Source: Pseudobdellovibrionaceae bacterium
GTDB lineage: Bacteria > Bdellovibrionota > Bdellovibrionia > Bdellovibrionales > JAMPXM01
Length of the DNA stretch: 15,505 nt
Direction: 5' to 3'
Assembly: GCA_016791465.1 (NCBI GenBank)
Contig: JAEUWE010000262.1
Location: 1-15,505, forward strand
The translations under genes and the position numbers were made by a program. Shown here one piece after another: positions 6,076 through 13,642 of this stretch; the stretch's first letter is position 1; the number at the start of each line of letters is the position of its first letter. The notes under the pieces were generated by a model. It was not told the DNA's origin. It did not search any database and saw only the letters and a program-made list of their open reading frames with translations.

Positions 6076-7170
6076 TCAATCGCGTCGTTCGACGACAAAG
6101 AACAATTCTTGTCCAAGACGTTTGGATATAGATTCGCGATCGCGGCTCCAGATCAGCGGGAGAAAGAGCGATTGCGCGCCGCGTCGTTGCGGCAGGAGGA
6201 GGCGGGTGCGCAGTTCCCACTCCGTACAACCGAACGGAGGACCTTCAGGCTTATCCATGATCGGAACGAAGCCGAGGAGTCGGCCGCGGGGAGTGAGCAG
6301 CCGGCGCCATAGTTTGAGAATGTCCGGTCGACGCGCGGGATTCACGGCGCAAAAAAAAGTGTGTTCATAAATAATGTCGAAGCGCTCGTTCCAGTCGGTC
6401 GGAAGTTTAAAGGCATCGGCCTGAACCCATTTGAGATCGGAAGATTCGCCATAGTTGGCGCGAGCGTTTTCAATAGCTTCCGGCGCGAAGTCGACGCCGG
6501 TGACGATGTGGCCTTGTTGACTCCACCAGTGGGCGTCGTGTCCGTTGCCGCAGCCGAGAACGAGGACTCGGCAGCGTGTGAGCTTCAGCGGCGGGATGAG
6601 GCGTGGCAGCGCTGGATGAAAGGCGCCGATATCCCAGCGTGGGACTTCATTTCTGTAGATGTCGCTCCAGAAAGTGGCGCAGTTCGCGGCTGAATGCGAA
6701 CCGTAATACGGTGCAATTTCGATTGTGCGCGCGCCAAAGGTGACTGAGGTGTCGTCGTAAGCAGTGGCTTGTTGAAAGAGTCGGCTCTGCGCTGAGCGGC
6801 TGAGCACGGCGCGAATTCCGGTTTCGGTGCGGATAAAAAAGCGATCCCACTCGTCGCAAGCGAGCGAATGTGAATCGACGGTGGTTTCATAGCCGTAGTT
6901 GAATCTCGCGCGCCAATGTGTTTCGGGGCCGGGCTCGACGTCGAGAATGGTGAGCGGGTGGTCGAAGGCCTCGACGATGACGGGCTGACCGTCGACTTCG
7001 ATGATTGCGCGCCCGCGGTCATCTTTGCGCATGCTGCTGAGCCACTTGGCGCCCACTTCTTGATCGGCCATACGAATGCCGTCGATCGAAAAATATCCGT
7101 CTTCGTCGACCACAACAAAGCGCGCTGACTCAGCTGTTGGGACCGACATCGGCGCGAGGGTCTGTGACAT
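6076..7170 (-). CDS. TPMT-like SAM methyltransferase with extra N-terminal domain
   Basis: A 364-residue protein with two parts. Residues ~165-364 are a class I SAM-dependent methyltransferase of the thiopurine/thiol methyltransferase (TPMT) type: FWSDIYRNEVPRWDIGAFHP (168-186) is that family's N-terminal substrate/SAM region, VLVLGCGNG (202-210) is SAM motif I, GVDFAPEAI (225-233) the acidic end of strand 2, and YEHTFFCAVNP plus PPFGCTEWEL complete the pattern; RESISKRLGQE near the end also fits. Such enzymes methylate thiol, thiocyanate, halide or metalloid substrates. Residues ~15-140 form a separate region (DEDGYFSIDG, then a DDRG turn and repeated beta strands) that reminds me of DUF1285; that assignment is from memory only. 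It starts at the ATG of TGATG, overlapping the upstream membrane-protein stop by one base, so the two are probably co-translated. Substrate unknown. Confidence 0.85.
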   Translation of the reverse strand: MSQTLAPMSVPTAESARFVVVDEDGYFSIDGIRMADQEVGAKWLSSMRKDDRGRAIIEVDGQPVIVEAFDHPLTILDVEPGPETHWRARFNYGYETTVDSHSLACDEWDRFFIRTETGIRAVLSRSAQSRLFQQATAYDDTSVTFGARTIEIAPYYGSHSAANCATFWSDIYRNEVPRWDIGAFHPALPRLIPPLKLTRCRVLVLGCGNGHDAHWWSQQGHIVTGVDFAPEAIENARANYGESSDLKWVQADAFKLPTDWNERFDIIYEHTFFCAVNPARRPDILKLWRRLLTPRGRLLGFVPIMDKPEGPPFGCTEWELRTRLLLPQRRGAQSLFLPLIWSRDRESISKRLGQELFFVVERRD

Positions 7171-7664
7171 CAGTGCTGATGATCTTTTTGAGCGTCGGAT
7201 TGATTGGGATCTTCGGCGGGTGCTGCCGTTGGCTCTTGCCCTGATCCCGCTTTGATTTCAGAGCCGTTCTTATAGCGAATCATTGGCGAGCTAACGCTTT
7301 CATTGACCCATTCCCAGGTGCTGCCGTCTTTGGATCGGAGGCGCACGGAGCCTTCAAAAACCTGCTCCGTCATATCTCCCGATGTGCCGATGGATTCGTC
7401 GGTCACATAGCGAAAGCGCACAAGCATTTCCTTGGTGCCTGGTTCTTTACTGGGCAGATCTTCGCTGAAGAGCTGTTGAAAAATAACATCGGTTACGCCA
7501 GGGCGCTGGGACTTGATGTACTGAACGATGGTTTCTTGGAGAGTGGATTCGATGGCGCGCCGTTTATCGAGACCGAGCTCTCGGTCGGAGTGTGCAAGAT
7601 CCCATGTCCACATCATGGCGAGGAGGATTACCAGTGCTGCAAAGTACTTTCCGATGCCGGTCAT
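7170..7664 (-). CDS. Small membrane-anchored protein of unknown function
   Basis: A 164-residue protein. ATG 7664 is chosen because a perfect AGGAGG lies four bases before it; a longer frame from 7706 lacks this. Residues ~6-23 (YFAALVILLAMMWTWDLA) form one membrane segment or uncleaved signal anchor. The rest is hydrophilic, with a predicted helix (ESTLQETIVQYIKSQ), a beta-rich middle (EMLVRFRYVTDE, VFEGSVRLRSKDG, STWEWV) and a disordered Pro/Glu/Asp/Gln tail ending in HQH. The soluble part should face the periplasm. I recognise no family. Its stop overlaps the methyltransferase start by one base (TGATG), so the pair form an operon and the products may act together. Confidence 0.72.
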   Translation of the reverse strand: MTGIGKYFAALVILLAMMWTWDLAHSDRELGLDKRRAIESTLQETIVQYIKSQRPGVTDVIFQQLFSEDLPSKEPGTKEMLVRFRYVTDESIGTSGDMTEQVFEGSVRLRSKDGSTWEWVNESVSSPMIRYKNGSEIKAGSGQEPTAAPAEDPNQSDAQKDHQH

Positions 7665-7783
7665 GGGGCCTCCTGGTCGGCGGGTGAGGTCGGCGAACTG
7701 AGTCAAAGCTTTTCCCTAACGATTACGTCCTCTAGACACTAGACTCTATGGCAAGAGTCGTCAATTGATGGGAAGCGGGTCGC

Positions 7784-8353
7784 GTGCAGCCAACATGGAA
7801 AAATAAGGTATGGCAGGAGTTGGGGTCGGCGGAGTCGCGGGCCGCGCTCAAGGGCCGTGTGCAGAGTACGGCACAAGAGTTTGCGCGTCGATTGGTTCAA
7901 TCGGGCGTTGCACTTGCTGTCGATCGGGTTGAGCAGACCATACAGAGATATGGCTTGGGTCGCTATGGTGTGCGGTTGAGTGGGCAAAGCGACATTTACG
8001 AGGCGACACTGCCAAGTGCATCTTCGGTAACGATGGCGGAAGCGGCCGAGCGGCTTTCGACGCGAGCCTTGTCGGATGTCTTCTCGCAGACTTCTGAAAG
8101 GGCTCTCATTTTGAACTTGGCTATTCGCTGGCTCCAACCTCAGTCCGTGGGGACAGCGGCTGTGATGCGATTGACTTGGTCCGCGATTGAGCGGGAGCAA
8201 TTTCGTCGCGATGTTTTATCTCGCCTGACAGATGGTGCCGAACTTCAAGTCACAGCACCGGTTTTAAATGATGATGGGCTTTGCATAGCGGAAGTTGAAA
8301 TGGTTTGGAAGGCGTGGGCGCGACGGCAAATTGGTCGCGAAGGTGAGCGTTAA
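7784..8353 (+). CDS. Hotdog-fold-like protein (possible acyl-CoA thioesterase), first gene of the leucine operon
   Basis: A 189-residue protein starting at GTG 7784, with a weak purine-rich site before it (GGGAAGCGGG). The second half has a pattern I associate with hotdog proteins of the DUF4442 type: a helix MAEAAERLSTRALSDVF (~86-102), then strands LNLAIRWLQPQSVGTAAVMRL and, at the end, LQVTAPVLNDDGLCIAEVEMVWKAWA. Hotdog proteins of this kind often bind or hydrolyse acyl-CoA esters. The N-terminal ~75 residues are charged and mostly helical. No catalytic residue can be pointed to. Its TAATG junction overlaps the carboxylase start by one base, so it is translated with the pathway; hydrolysis of stalled CoA intermediates is an attractive but untested role. 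Confidence 0.65.
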   Translation: MQPTWKNKVWQELGSAESRAALKGRVQSTAQEFARRLVQSGVALAVDRVEQTIQRYGLGRYGVRLSGQSDIYEATLPSASSVTMAEAAERLSTRALSDVFSQTSERALILNLAIRWLQPQSVGTAAVMRLTWSAIEREQFRRDVLSRLTDGAELQVTAPVLNDDGLCIAEVEMVWKAWARRQIGREGER

Positions 8354-9975
8354 TGGATCCGATAATCGAGTCGAAAATTGAATCTGCGTTGAGCGTTGGT
8401 TCTGCTGAGTATGTGGCGAATCGCACGGCGATGAAAAGCTTGGTTGATGTGTGGCGCGAACGCGTGGCCACAGTTCGTGCCGGTGGTGGCGAAGATGCGG
8501 TTGCGAAGCATAAATCGCGCGGCAAGCTCACGGCGCGCGAGCGTATTGAAGCGTTGATCGATCCAGGTACTGCGTTTTTAGAGCTATCGACGCTCGCTGC
8601 TTGGGAAATGTATGACGGTCAAGCGCCGGGTGCTGGAGTGGTGACTGGAATTGGAGTCATCAGTGGACACGATTGCATGATCGTCGCCAACGACGCCACG
8701 GTGAAGGGCGGAACGTACTTTCCAATGACGGTGAAGAAGCATCTTCGTGCGCAAGAGATTGCGATGGAGAATCATTTGCCGTGTTTTTATCTTGTTGATT
8801 CGGGTGGTGCATTTTTGCCGCTGCAGGCTGAGGTGTTTCCGGACCGCGATCACTTTGGTCGCATCTTTTTTAATCAGGCCAGAATGTCAGCCGCAAACAT
8901 TCCGCAGATTGCTGTTGTGATGGGCTCGTGCACGGCTGGCGGTGCCTACGTGCCGGCCATGAGCGATGAGAACGTGATCGTGAAAGGAAATGGCACGATC
9001 TTCTTGGGTGGTCCTCCGCTTGTTCGCGCGGCAACGGGTGAAGTTGTGACTGCGCAGGAGTTGGGCGGTGCTGACGTGCATTCGCGCTTGAGTGGAGTCA
9101 CTGATCACCTGGCGGAGGATGATGAAGAGGCGATTGCGATTACACGCGATATCGCGGCGAATCTCAATCGGGTGAAGTCTGTATCGTTTCGAACGGCTGA
9201 AGTGGAAGAGCCGCTGTACAGTGTTGAAGAGATCTATGGCGTGATTCCTGCGGACACGAGAAAGCCATTTGATGTTCGTGAAGTGATCGCGCGCGTAGTG
9301 GATGGGAGTCGATTCCACGAGTTCAAGCCGCTCTATGCTGAGACCGTTGTATGCGGCTTTGCACGAATTTACGGCATGCCAGTTGGAATTGTCGCGAATA
9401 ACGGCGTGTTGTTTAGCGAAAGCGCATTGAAGACGGCGCACTTTGTTGAGCTCTGCGATCAGCGCGGTATCCCTTTGGTGTTCTTGCAGAACATCACGGG
9501 TTTTATGGTCGGAAAGAAATACGAGAACGAAGGTATCGCCAAACACGGTGCGAAAATGGTGATGGCAGTTTCGAATGCGTCGGTGCCGAAGTTCACAATC
9601 GTGATTGGCGGCTCGTACGGCGCGGGCAACTACGGAATGTGCGGTCGGGCGTATCAGCCGCGATTCCTCTGGATGTGGCCGAATGCGCGAATCTCAGTGA
9701 TGGGCGGTGAACAGGCAGCGAATGTTCTGCTGACAGTGAAGCTCGATCAGCTGGCCGAAAAAGGACAGACGATGTCCCCAGATGAACAGGCGCGGTTTAA
9801 GGCGCCGACGCTTGCGAAATATGAAGTTGAAAGCTCGGCCTATTACTCATCGGCGCGAATCTGGGACGATGGGATTATCGACCCGAAGGACACGCGGCGA
9901 GTTTTGGGAGTAGCGCTATCGGCAGCGTGCAATGCGCCGGCGGAAGAGCGCCGCAAGGGCGTTTTCCGAATGTGA
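8353..9975 (+). CDS. liuB: Methylcrotonyl-CoA carboxylase, carboxyltransferase (beta) subunit
   Basis: A 540-residue protein of normal length. It transfers the carboxyl group from carboxybiotin to 3-methylcrotonyl-CoA, giving 3-methylglutaconyl-CoA in leucine and isovalerate breakdown. Both crotonase-fold halves are present: the N half with SRGKLTARERIEALIDPG (55-72) and YDGQAPGAGVVTGIG (87-101), the C half with QNITGFMVGKKYE (379-391) and GGSYGAGNYGMCGRAYQPRF (419-438). GGAFLPLQAEVFPDRDHFGR (151-170) is the region that marks methylcrotonyl-CoA rather than propionyl-CoA carboxylase, and the neighbours agree. ATG 8353 overlaps the upstream stop by one base. The partners are the separate biotin carboxylase at 10798 and biotin carrier at 12300; the enzyme should assemble as an alpha-beta oligomer in the cytosol. 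A geranyl-CoA carboxylase is possible but less likely next to HMG-CoA lyase. Confidence 0.94.
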   Translation: MDPIIESKIESALSVGSAEYVANRTAMKSLVDVWRERVATVRAGGGEDAVAKHKSRGKLTARERIEALIDPGTAFLELSTLAAWEMYDGQAPGAGVVTGIGVISGHDCMIVANDATVKGGTYFPMTVKKHLRAQEIAMENHLPCFYLVDSGGAFLPLQAEVFPDRDHFGRIFFNQARMSAANIPQIAVVMGSCTAGGAYVPAMSDENVIVKGNGTIFLGGPPLVRAATGEVVTAQELGGADVHSRLSGVTDHLAEDDEEAIAITRDIAANLNRVKSVSFRTAEVEEPLYSVEEIYGVIPADTRKPFDVREVIARVVDGSRFHEFKPLYAETVVCGFARIYGMPVGIVANNGVLFSESALKTAHFVELCDQRGIPLVFLQNITGFMVGKKYENEGIAKHGAKMVMAVSNASVPKFTIVIGGSYGAGNYGMCGRAYQPRFLWMWPNARISVMGGEQAANVLLTVKLDQLAEKGQTMSPDEQARFKAPTLAKYEVESSAYYSSARIWDDGIIDPKDTRRVLGVALSAACNAPAEERRKGVFRM

Positions 9976-10003
9976 TTGGTGCCGACGGCGCGAGGGGGGA
10001 TCT

Positions 10004-10801
10004 GTGAAATCGGTCAGAGTGGAACAGCAAGATTTGGTGATTCGCGTGGTCCTGTCGCGCCCCGACGTGCGCAACGCCTTTGATGGCGAGACGATCGCAG
10101 ATCTCACTGATGTTTTTCGAAAAATTGCGGACGGCCGCATTGGTACCGGCGCTCGTGTGGTTCAGCTCGTGGGCGAAGGCGGCTCCTTTTGTGCGGGCGC
10201 TGACCTCAACTACATGAAGTCGATGGCGGGCTTTTCTCGCGAAGAGAACGCGCTGGATGCCGAACGCCTGTTTGCGATGTTCGAAACGGTGCGCTCGTGC
10301 CCGCTGCCGGTGATTGCTCATGTTCATGGTCACGCGATGGGTGGCGGAGTCGGTCTTACGGCTTGTGCCGATATTGCACTCGCTGAGTCCGGTACGAAGT
10401 TCGCATTTTCGGAGGTTCGACTTGGAATCATTCCGGCTGTGATCTCGCCGTTTGTGCTGTCTCGCATGAATCCCGGGTGGGCGCGCCGCTGGATGATGAC
10501 TGGAGAGGTGTTTGACGCCGACCAAGCATTCGCGGCTGGTTTGGTGAGCTTTGTCGGTACCAGCGACCAGGTCGTTGCGGAGAAAGCGCGTTTGGTAAAA
10601 GTGTTTTGCGAAGTCGGTCCAGAGGCTGTGCGTGAGACGAAGATGTTGATACGTGACGTGGTTGGGCGCGATCCACTTGACGTGCAGGAGCGTGTGACAG
10701 AGGCGATCGCCGATCGTCGAGTGAGCGCTGAGGGACAAGAGGGTTTGCGGGCTTTTCTTGAAAAACGCGACCCATCATTTCGACGTGGAGTTAAAGTATG
10801 A
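10004..10801 (+). CDS. liuC: Methylglutaconyl-CoA hydratase (enoyl-CoA hydratase family)
   Basis: A 265-residue crotonase-family enzyme expected to hydrate 3-methylglutaconyl-CoA to HMG-CoA. GTG 10004 is chosen: it follows a GAGGGGGGA ribosome site, and a longer frame from 9932 would overlap the carboxylase gene. The oxyanion-hole elements are CAGADLNYM (63-71) and the glycines of HAMGGGVGL (110-118). SEVRLGIIPAVISPFV (136-151) carries the expected catalytic glutamate E137 and is typical of LiuC/AtuE-type hydratases. The position of the second glutamate of classical crotonase (GGGxE) is glycine (G117), which I recall as normal for this subgroup. The gap to the upstream carboxylase is 28 bases, the only real spacer in the operon. 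Its stop overlaps the next start in ATGA. Confidence 0.88.
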   Translation: MKSVRVEQQDLVIRVVLSRPDVRNAFDGETIADLTDVFRKIADGRIGTGARVVQLVGEGGSFCAGADLNYMKSMAGFSREENALDAERLFAMFETVRSCPLPVIAHVHGHAMGGGVGLTACADIALAESGTKFAFSEVRLGIIPAVISPFVLSRMNPGWARRWMMTGEVFDADQAFAAGLVSFVGTSDQVVAEKARLVKVFCEVGPEAVRETKMLIRDVVGRDPLDVQERVTEAIADRRVSAEGQEGLRAFLEKRDPSFRRGVKV

Positions 10802-12303
10802 GTAAGGGTAGTGGGCGTCGCCGCATTCAAACTGTGGCGATTGCCAATCGCGGAGAAGTCGCTGTTCGCATCATGCACGCCTGTCGTGAGCTGGGTATTC
10901 GCACTGTCCTGCTTCATTCAGAGGTTGACGTGGCGACGCGTGCGTACCGCATGGCCGATGCGAGAGTGTGCATTGGGCCAGCAGCGTTGAACGAAAGCTA
11001 TTTGAGTATCGAGAATGTGGTGAACGGAGCTCTGGCCGGCGGTGCCGATGCTGTTCATCCAGGTTTTGGTTTCTTATCTGAGAACGCGGATTTTGCGCAG
11101 GCGGTCGTGAGTGCCGGCATGATTTTCATTGGCCCAAAGCCGGAATCGATTCGCGCTGCGGGTGATAAGATTTCTGCGAAAAAATTAATTGAGCAAGCGA
11201 AGGCTCCCACTGTGCCGGGATACATGGGCGCTGACCAGCGAATTGAATCGCTTGTTGAGGAAGCCGTTCGCATTGGCTTTCCGGTTATTGTGAAGGCGGC
11301 GGCGGGTGGCGGCGGTCGCGGGATGAAGGTGATTCGTTCGCGCGCGGAGGCGGCGGAACAAATTGCGAGCGCACAGCGCGAAGGCCAGGCGGCATTTGGT
11401 TCGCCAGTCGTGTTTTTGGAGAAGTATCTCGATCGGGCCAAGCACATCGAGTTTCAAATTTTTGGCGACTTCACCGGTCAAGTCGTGTCGTTGATGGAGC
11501 GCGAATGCTCCGTGCAGCGGCGTCATCAGAAAATTATTGAAGAGGCGCTTTCGCCGTCGCTCACGCCAGAGCTTCGACGGGCAATGGGTGAAACGGCGAA
11601 ACGGTTGGCGGAGTCGGCACAGTATCAGAGTGCAGGTACGGTTGAGTTTTTGTTGCAGGATGGAGCTTTTTATTTTCTCGAGATGAACACGCGTCTTCAG
11701 GTTGAGCATCCGGTCACCGAGATGGTTCTGGGTATTGACTTGGTGAAGGCGCAAATTCTGAACGCCGCACAAGAGTTCATGGTTTGGCCTGAAGAGTCAC
11801 TGCGGCCACATGGTCACGCGATTGAGTGTCGCATTTACGCCGAGAATCCCTATCAGGCTGGAATGCCGTCGACCGGTCCGCTTTTGGGCGTGTCTTGGCC
11901 AGAGGGACCTGGGCGTCGATTTGAAACCGGCGTTGAAACCGGCGATGCGGTGACCTCTTACTACGACCCGATGATCGCCAAGGTGATTGTTTGGGACGAG
12001 ACGCGACTCAGAGCGATTAAAAAAATGAAGGCGACGTTGGCAGAGTCCGTTGTTCTTGGCGTGCATACGAATATTCCATTTCTGCGTGAGATGTTGTCGC
12101 ATCCTGAATTTATTGATGGGGCGATGACGACTCAGTTTGTTGGTCAGCATTTTCCTGAAGGCTTGGCTCCGCGCGAACGCACCGAGCTTGAAAAGGCTTT
12201 TCAGATGGAAGCTGAAAAGGCGCTGCTGTCGAGCGGAGATCCCGCCCAAGGGCGAACCGGATTTTCTGATCCGATGCGCCTCGATGCCTGGAGGAACGTA
12301 TGA
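10798..12303 (+). CDS. Biotin carboxylase subunit of methylcrotonyl-CoA carboxylase (alpha-chain N-terminal part)
   Basis: A 501-residue biotin carboxylase that uses ATP and bicarbonate to carboxylate the biotin on its carrier. The order is canonical: N-terminal ANRGEVAVRIMHACRELGI (16-34), HPGFGFLSENADFA (87-100), the ATP-grasp glycine loop AAAGGGGRGMKV (167-178), HIEFQIFGD (216-224), ERECSVQRRHQKIIEEA (234-250) and the Mg/ATP site EMNTRLQVEHPVTE (295-308), then the C-terminal domain with AIECRIYAENP. Unlike the usual ~650-residue alpha subunit of methylcrotonyl-CoA carboxylase, it stops just past the biotin carboxylase domain and lacks the biotin-carrier domain, which is the next gene. The ATGA overlaps at both ends indicate tight co-translation. 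By itself it would look like AccC of acetyl-CoA carboxylase; the operon decides for the leucine pathway. Confidence 0.92.
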   Translation: MSKGSGRRRIQTVAIANRGEVAVRIMHACRELGIRTVLLHSEVDVATRAYRMADARVCIGPAALNESYLSIENVVNGALAGGADAVHPGFGFLSENADFAQAVVSAGMIFIGPKPESIRAAGDKISAKKLIEQAKAPTVPGYMGADQRIESLVEEAVRIGFPVIVKAAAGGGGRGMKVIRSRAEAAEQIASAQREGQAAFGSPVVFLEKYLDRAKHIEFQIFGDFTGQVVSLMERECSVQRRHQKIIEEALSPSLTPELRRAMGETAKRLAESAQYQSAGTVEFLLQDGAFYFLEMNTRLQVEHPVTEMVLGIDLVKAQILNAAQEFMVWPEESLRPHGHAIECRIYAENPYQAGMPSTGPLLGVSWPEGPGRRFETGVETGDAVTSYYDPMIAKVIVWDETRLRAIKKMKATLAESVVLGVHTNIPFLREMLSHPEFIDGAMTTQFVGQHFPEGLAPRERTELEKAFQMEAEKALLSSGDPAQGRTGFSDPMRLDAWRNV

Positions 12304-12689
12304 AGTTCATTGAGTTTGAATGGAAAGGTCGCCGTATTCGGGGTGCTGTCTCTCGCGGAGCGGGAGCAGATCGTTCGTCGATGTGGTTTTCAGTTGATGG
12401 TGAAGTGTGGAAAGTTGATGACGAACGCGCTCGCGGACGCCGCTCGGGCTCGGCGAAGTCCCATGCGGCTGACCCATCTTTGATCACGGCGCCGATGCCG
12501 GGAAAAATCATCAAGGTGATGCAGGTGCCCGGTGCCGTGGTTGCGGCTGGAGATGTCGTCGTCGTGATGGAAGCGATGAAGATGGAGTACACGTTAAAAG
12601 CGCAGGCGGCGGGGCTCATTGAAGAAGTGACGTGCACGGTTGGGGAGCAGGTTGTTTTAGGCGCGGCCCTTGTGAGGTTAAAGCTATGA
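12300..12689 (+). CDS. Biotin carboxyl carrier protein of the split methylcrotonyl-CoA carboxylase
   Basis: A 129-residue protein whose last ~70 residues form a biotinyl domain: ITAPMPGKIIKV (62-73), then EAMKM (91-95) with K94 the biotinylated lysine, and the matching symmetric strand AAGLIEEVTCTVGEQV (103-118). It carries carboxybiotin between the biotin carboxylase encoded upstream and the carboxyltransferase. Residues 1-40 (beta strands rich in W and F, such as IEFEWKG and MWFSVDGEVWKV) may correspond to the BT-type linking domain that joins the parts in fused alpha subunits, here shortened. A basic Gly/Ser linker (43-56) separates the two. It needs biotin protein ligase, not seen in this window. 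The ATGA overlap at both ends fits stoichiometric synthesis with its partners. Confidence 0.92.
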   Translation: MKFIEFEWKGRRIRGAVSRGAGADRSSMWFSVDGEVWKVDDERARGRRSGSAKSHAADPSLITAPMPGKIIKVMQVPGAVVAAGDVVVVMEAMKMEYTLKAQAAGLIEEVTCTVGEQVVLGAALVRLKL

Positions 12690-13612
12690 GCCAGGTTCGA
12701 ATTATCGAAGTTGGACTTCGCGATGGTCTTCAAAATGAAAAGACGATGCTTTCGGTGGGGACACGCTTGGAGCTGGCTCGGCTTTTAGCGGAGGCCGGTT
12801 CGCGCGATCTCGAGATTGGCGCGTTTGTGTCGCCGCAGTGGGTGCCGCAGATGGCCGGTTCGCGTGAGTTGATTCTGCAGGTTCTTGAAGAACGAGAACT
12901 CAAGAGTTCACCGTTTCGTCGGACGGAGCTTTCCGCTCTTGTGCCGAACCGCCGAGGTCTTGACGATGCGCTTTCGACGGGAATCGAGCGCGTTGCGATT
13001 TTCGCTTCGGCGACTGAGGCTTTCTCGAAAAAGAATATCAACTGCTCTGTGAAAGAGAGTCTTGTTCGTTATGCCGATGTGGTGAGTGAGGCGCGTCGCC
13101 ATAAGAAGACCGTGCGTGGCTATCTGAGCATGTGCTTTGGTTGTCCCTTTGAGGGCAAGGTCGCGCCTGCGAAAGTGGTGCGATTGGCAGAGAAGTTAAT
13201 TGAGATGGGCTGCGATGAGGTTTCAATCGGCGATACAATTGGCATTGCGGATCCCAAGCAGGTGAAGGCTTTGATTCGGTCGTTGATCTCGGCGGTCGGT
13301 CGTCGTCATTTGGCTATGCATTTTCACGATACGCGTGGCACGGCGCTGGCGAATATTCTGGCCTCGCTTGATCTTGGAATCACGTCCTTCGACACCTCGA
13401 TAGGAGGCCTCGGTGGCTGCCCGTATGCGCCAGCGGCGACTGGGAATGTCGCCACTGAAGATGTGGTGTACATGCTTCATCGCATGGGAGTGAAGACGGG
13501 ACTAAAGCTCGATAAGCTGATCGAGGCCAATCACTTTGCGACGACAAAGATGGGTCGTGAATTGTCGTCCAAGGTTGGTCGGGCGGGGTTGCCGCGGCTG
13601 ATTCCGGTTTAG
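12686..13612 (+). CDS. liuE: Hydroxymethylglutaryl-CoA lyase
   Basis: A 308-residue TIM-barrel enzyme that cleaves HMG-CoA to acetoacetate and acetyl-CoA, the last step of leucine breakdown. Key elements are present: EVGLRDGLQNE (8-18) with the catalytic Arg-Asp pair R12/D13, VSIGDTIGIADP (179-190), the metal ligands H212 and H214 in HFHDTRGTALAN, and the catalytic glycine loop GGLGGCPYAPAATGN (240-254) with C245. The length matches bacterial lyases. ATG 12686 is chosen because it forms an ATGA overlap with the carrier-protein stop; a frame from 12632 would lie inside the carrier gene. No intrinsic terminator follows before the toxin-antitoxin genes, which start 31 bases later. Confidence 0.95.
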   Translation: MSQVRIIEVGLRDGLQNEKTMLSVGTRLELARLLAEAGSRDLEIGAFVSPQWVPQMAGSRELILQVLEERELKSSPFRRTELSALVPNRRGLDDALSTGIERVAIFASATEAFSKKNINCSVKESLVRYADVVSEARRHKKTVRGYLSMCFGCPFEGKVAPAKVVRLAEKLIEMGCDEVSIGDTIGIADPKQVKALIRSLISAVGRRHLAMHFHDTRGTALANILASLDLGITSFDTSIGGLGGCPYAPAATGNVATEDVVYMLHRMGVKTGLKLDKLIEANHFATTKMGRELSSKVGRAGLPRLIPV

Positions 13613-13642
13613 TTAGAATACTTGTGAGAAAGTGAGAACAAC

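Noticed and set aside
6058..6100. Possible terminator for the methyltransferase: a 5-bp stem (6084-6096) and a T-rich run on the minus strand (6058-6069).
   Set aside because: The stem is short, lies inside the coding end and is about 15 bases from the T-run, too far for a standard intrinsic terminator.
7664..7783. Divergent promoters between the membrane-protein gene and the leucine operon, including a near-repeat CTAGACA/CTAGACT at 7733-7746.
   Set aside because: No -35/-10 pair with good hexamers and spacing could be chosen on either strand, so no promoter is claimed although one must exist. The seven-base near-repeat is too short to be meaningful.
8887..9546. A 219-codon open frame on the minus strand.
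   Set aside because: It is a shadow of the carboxyltransferase gene, whose catalytic motifs are intact on the plus strand. The same holds for the long minus frames at 9875-10738, 10330-10917, 11185-11772 and 12110-12733.
12632..12685. Start of HMG-CoA lyase at 12632.
   Set aside because: It would overlap 58 bases of the carrier gene in another frame. The ATGA start at 12686 matches the operon pattern and the family N-terminus.
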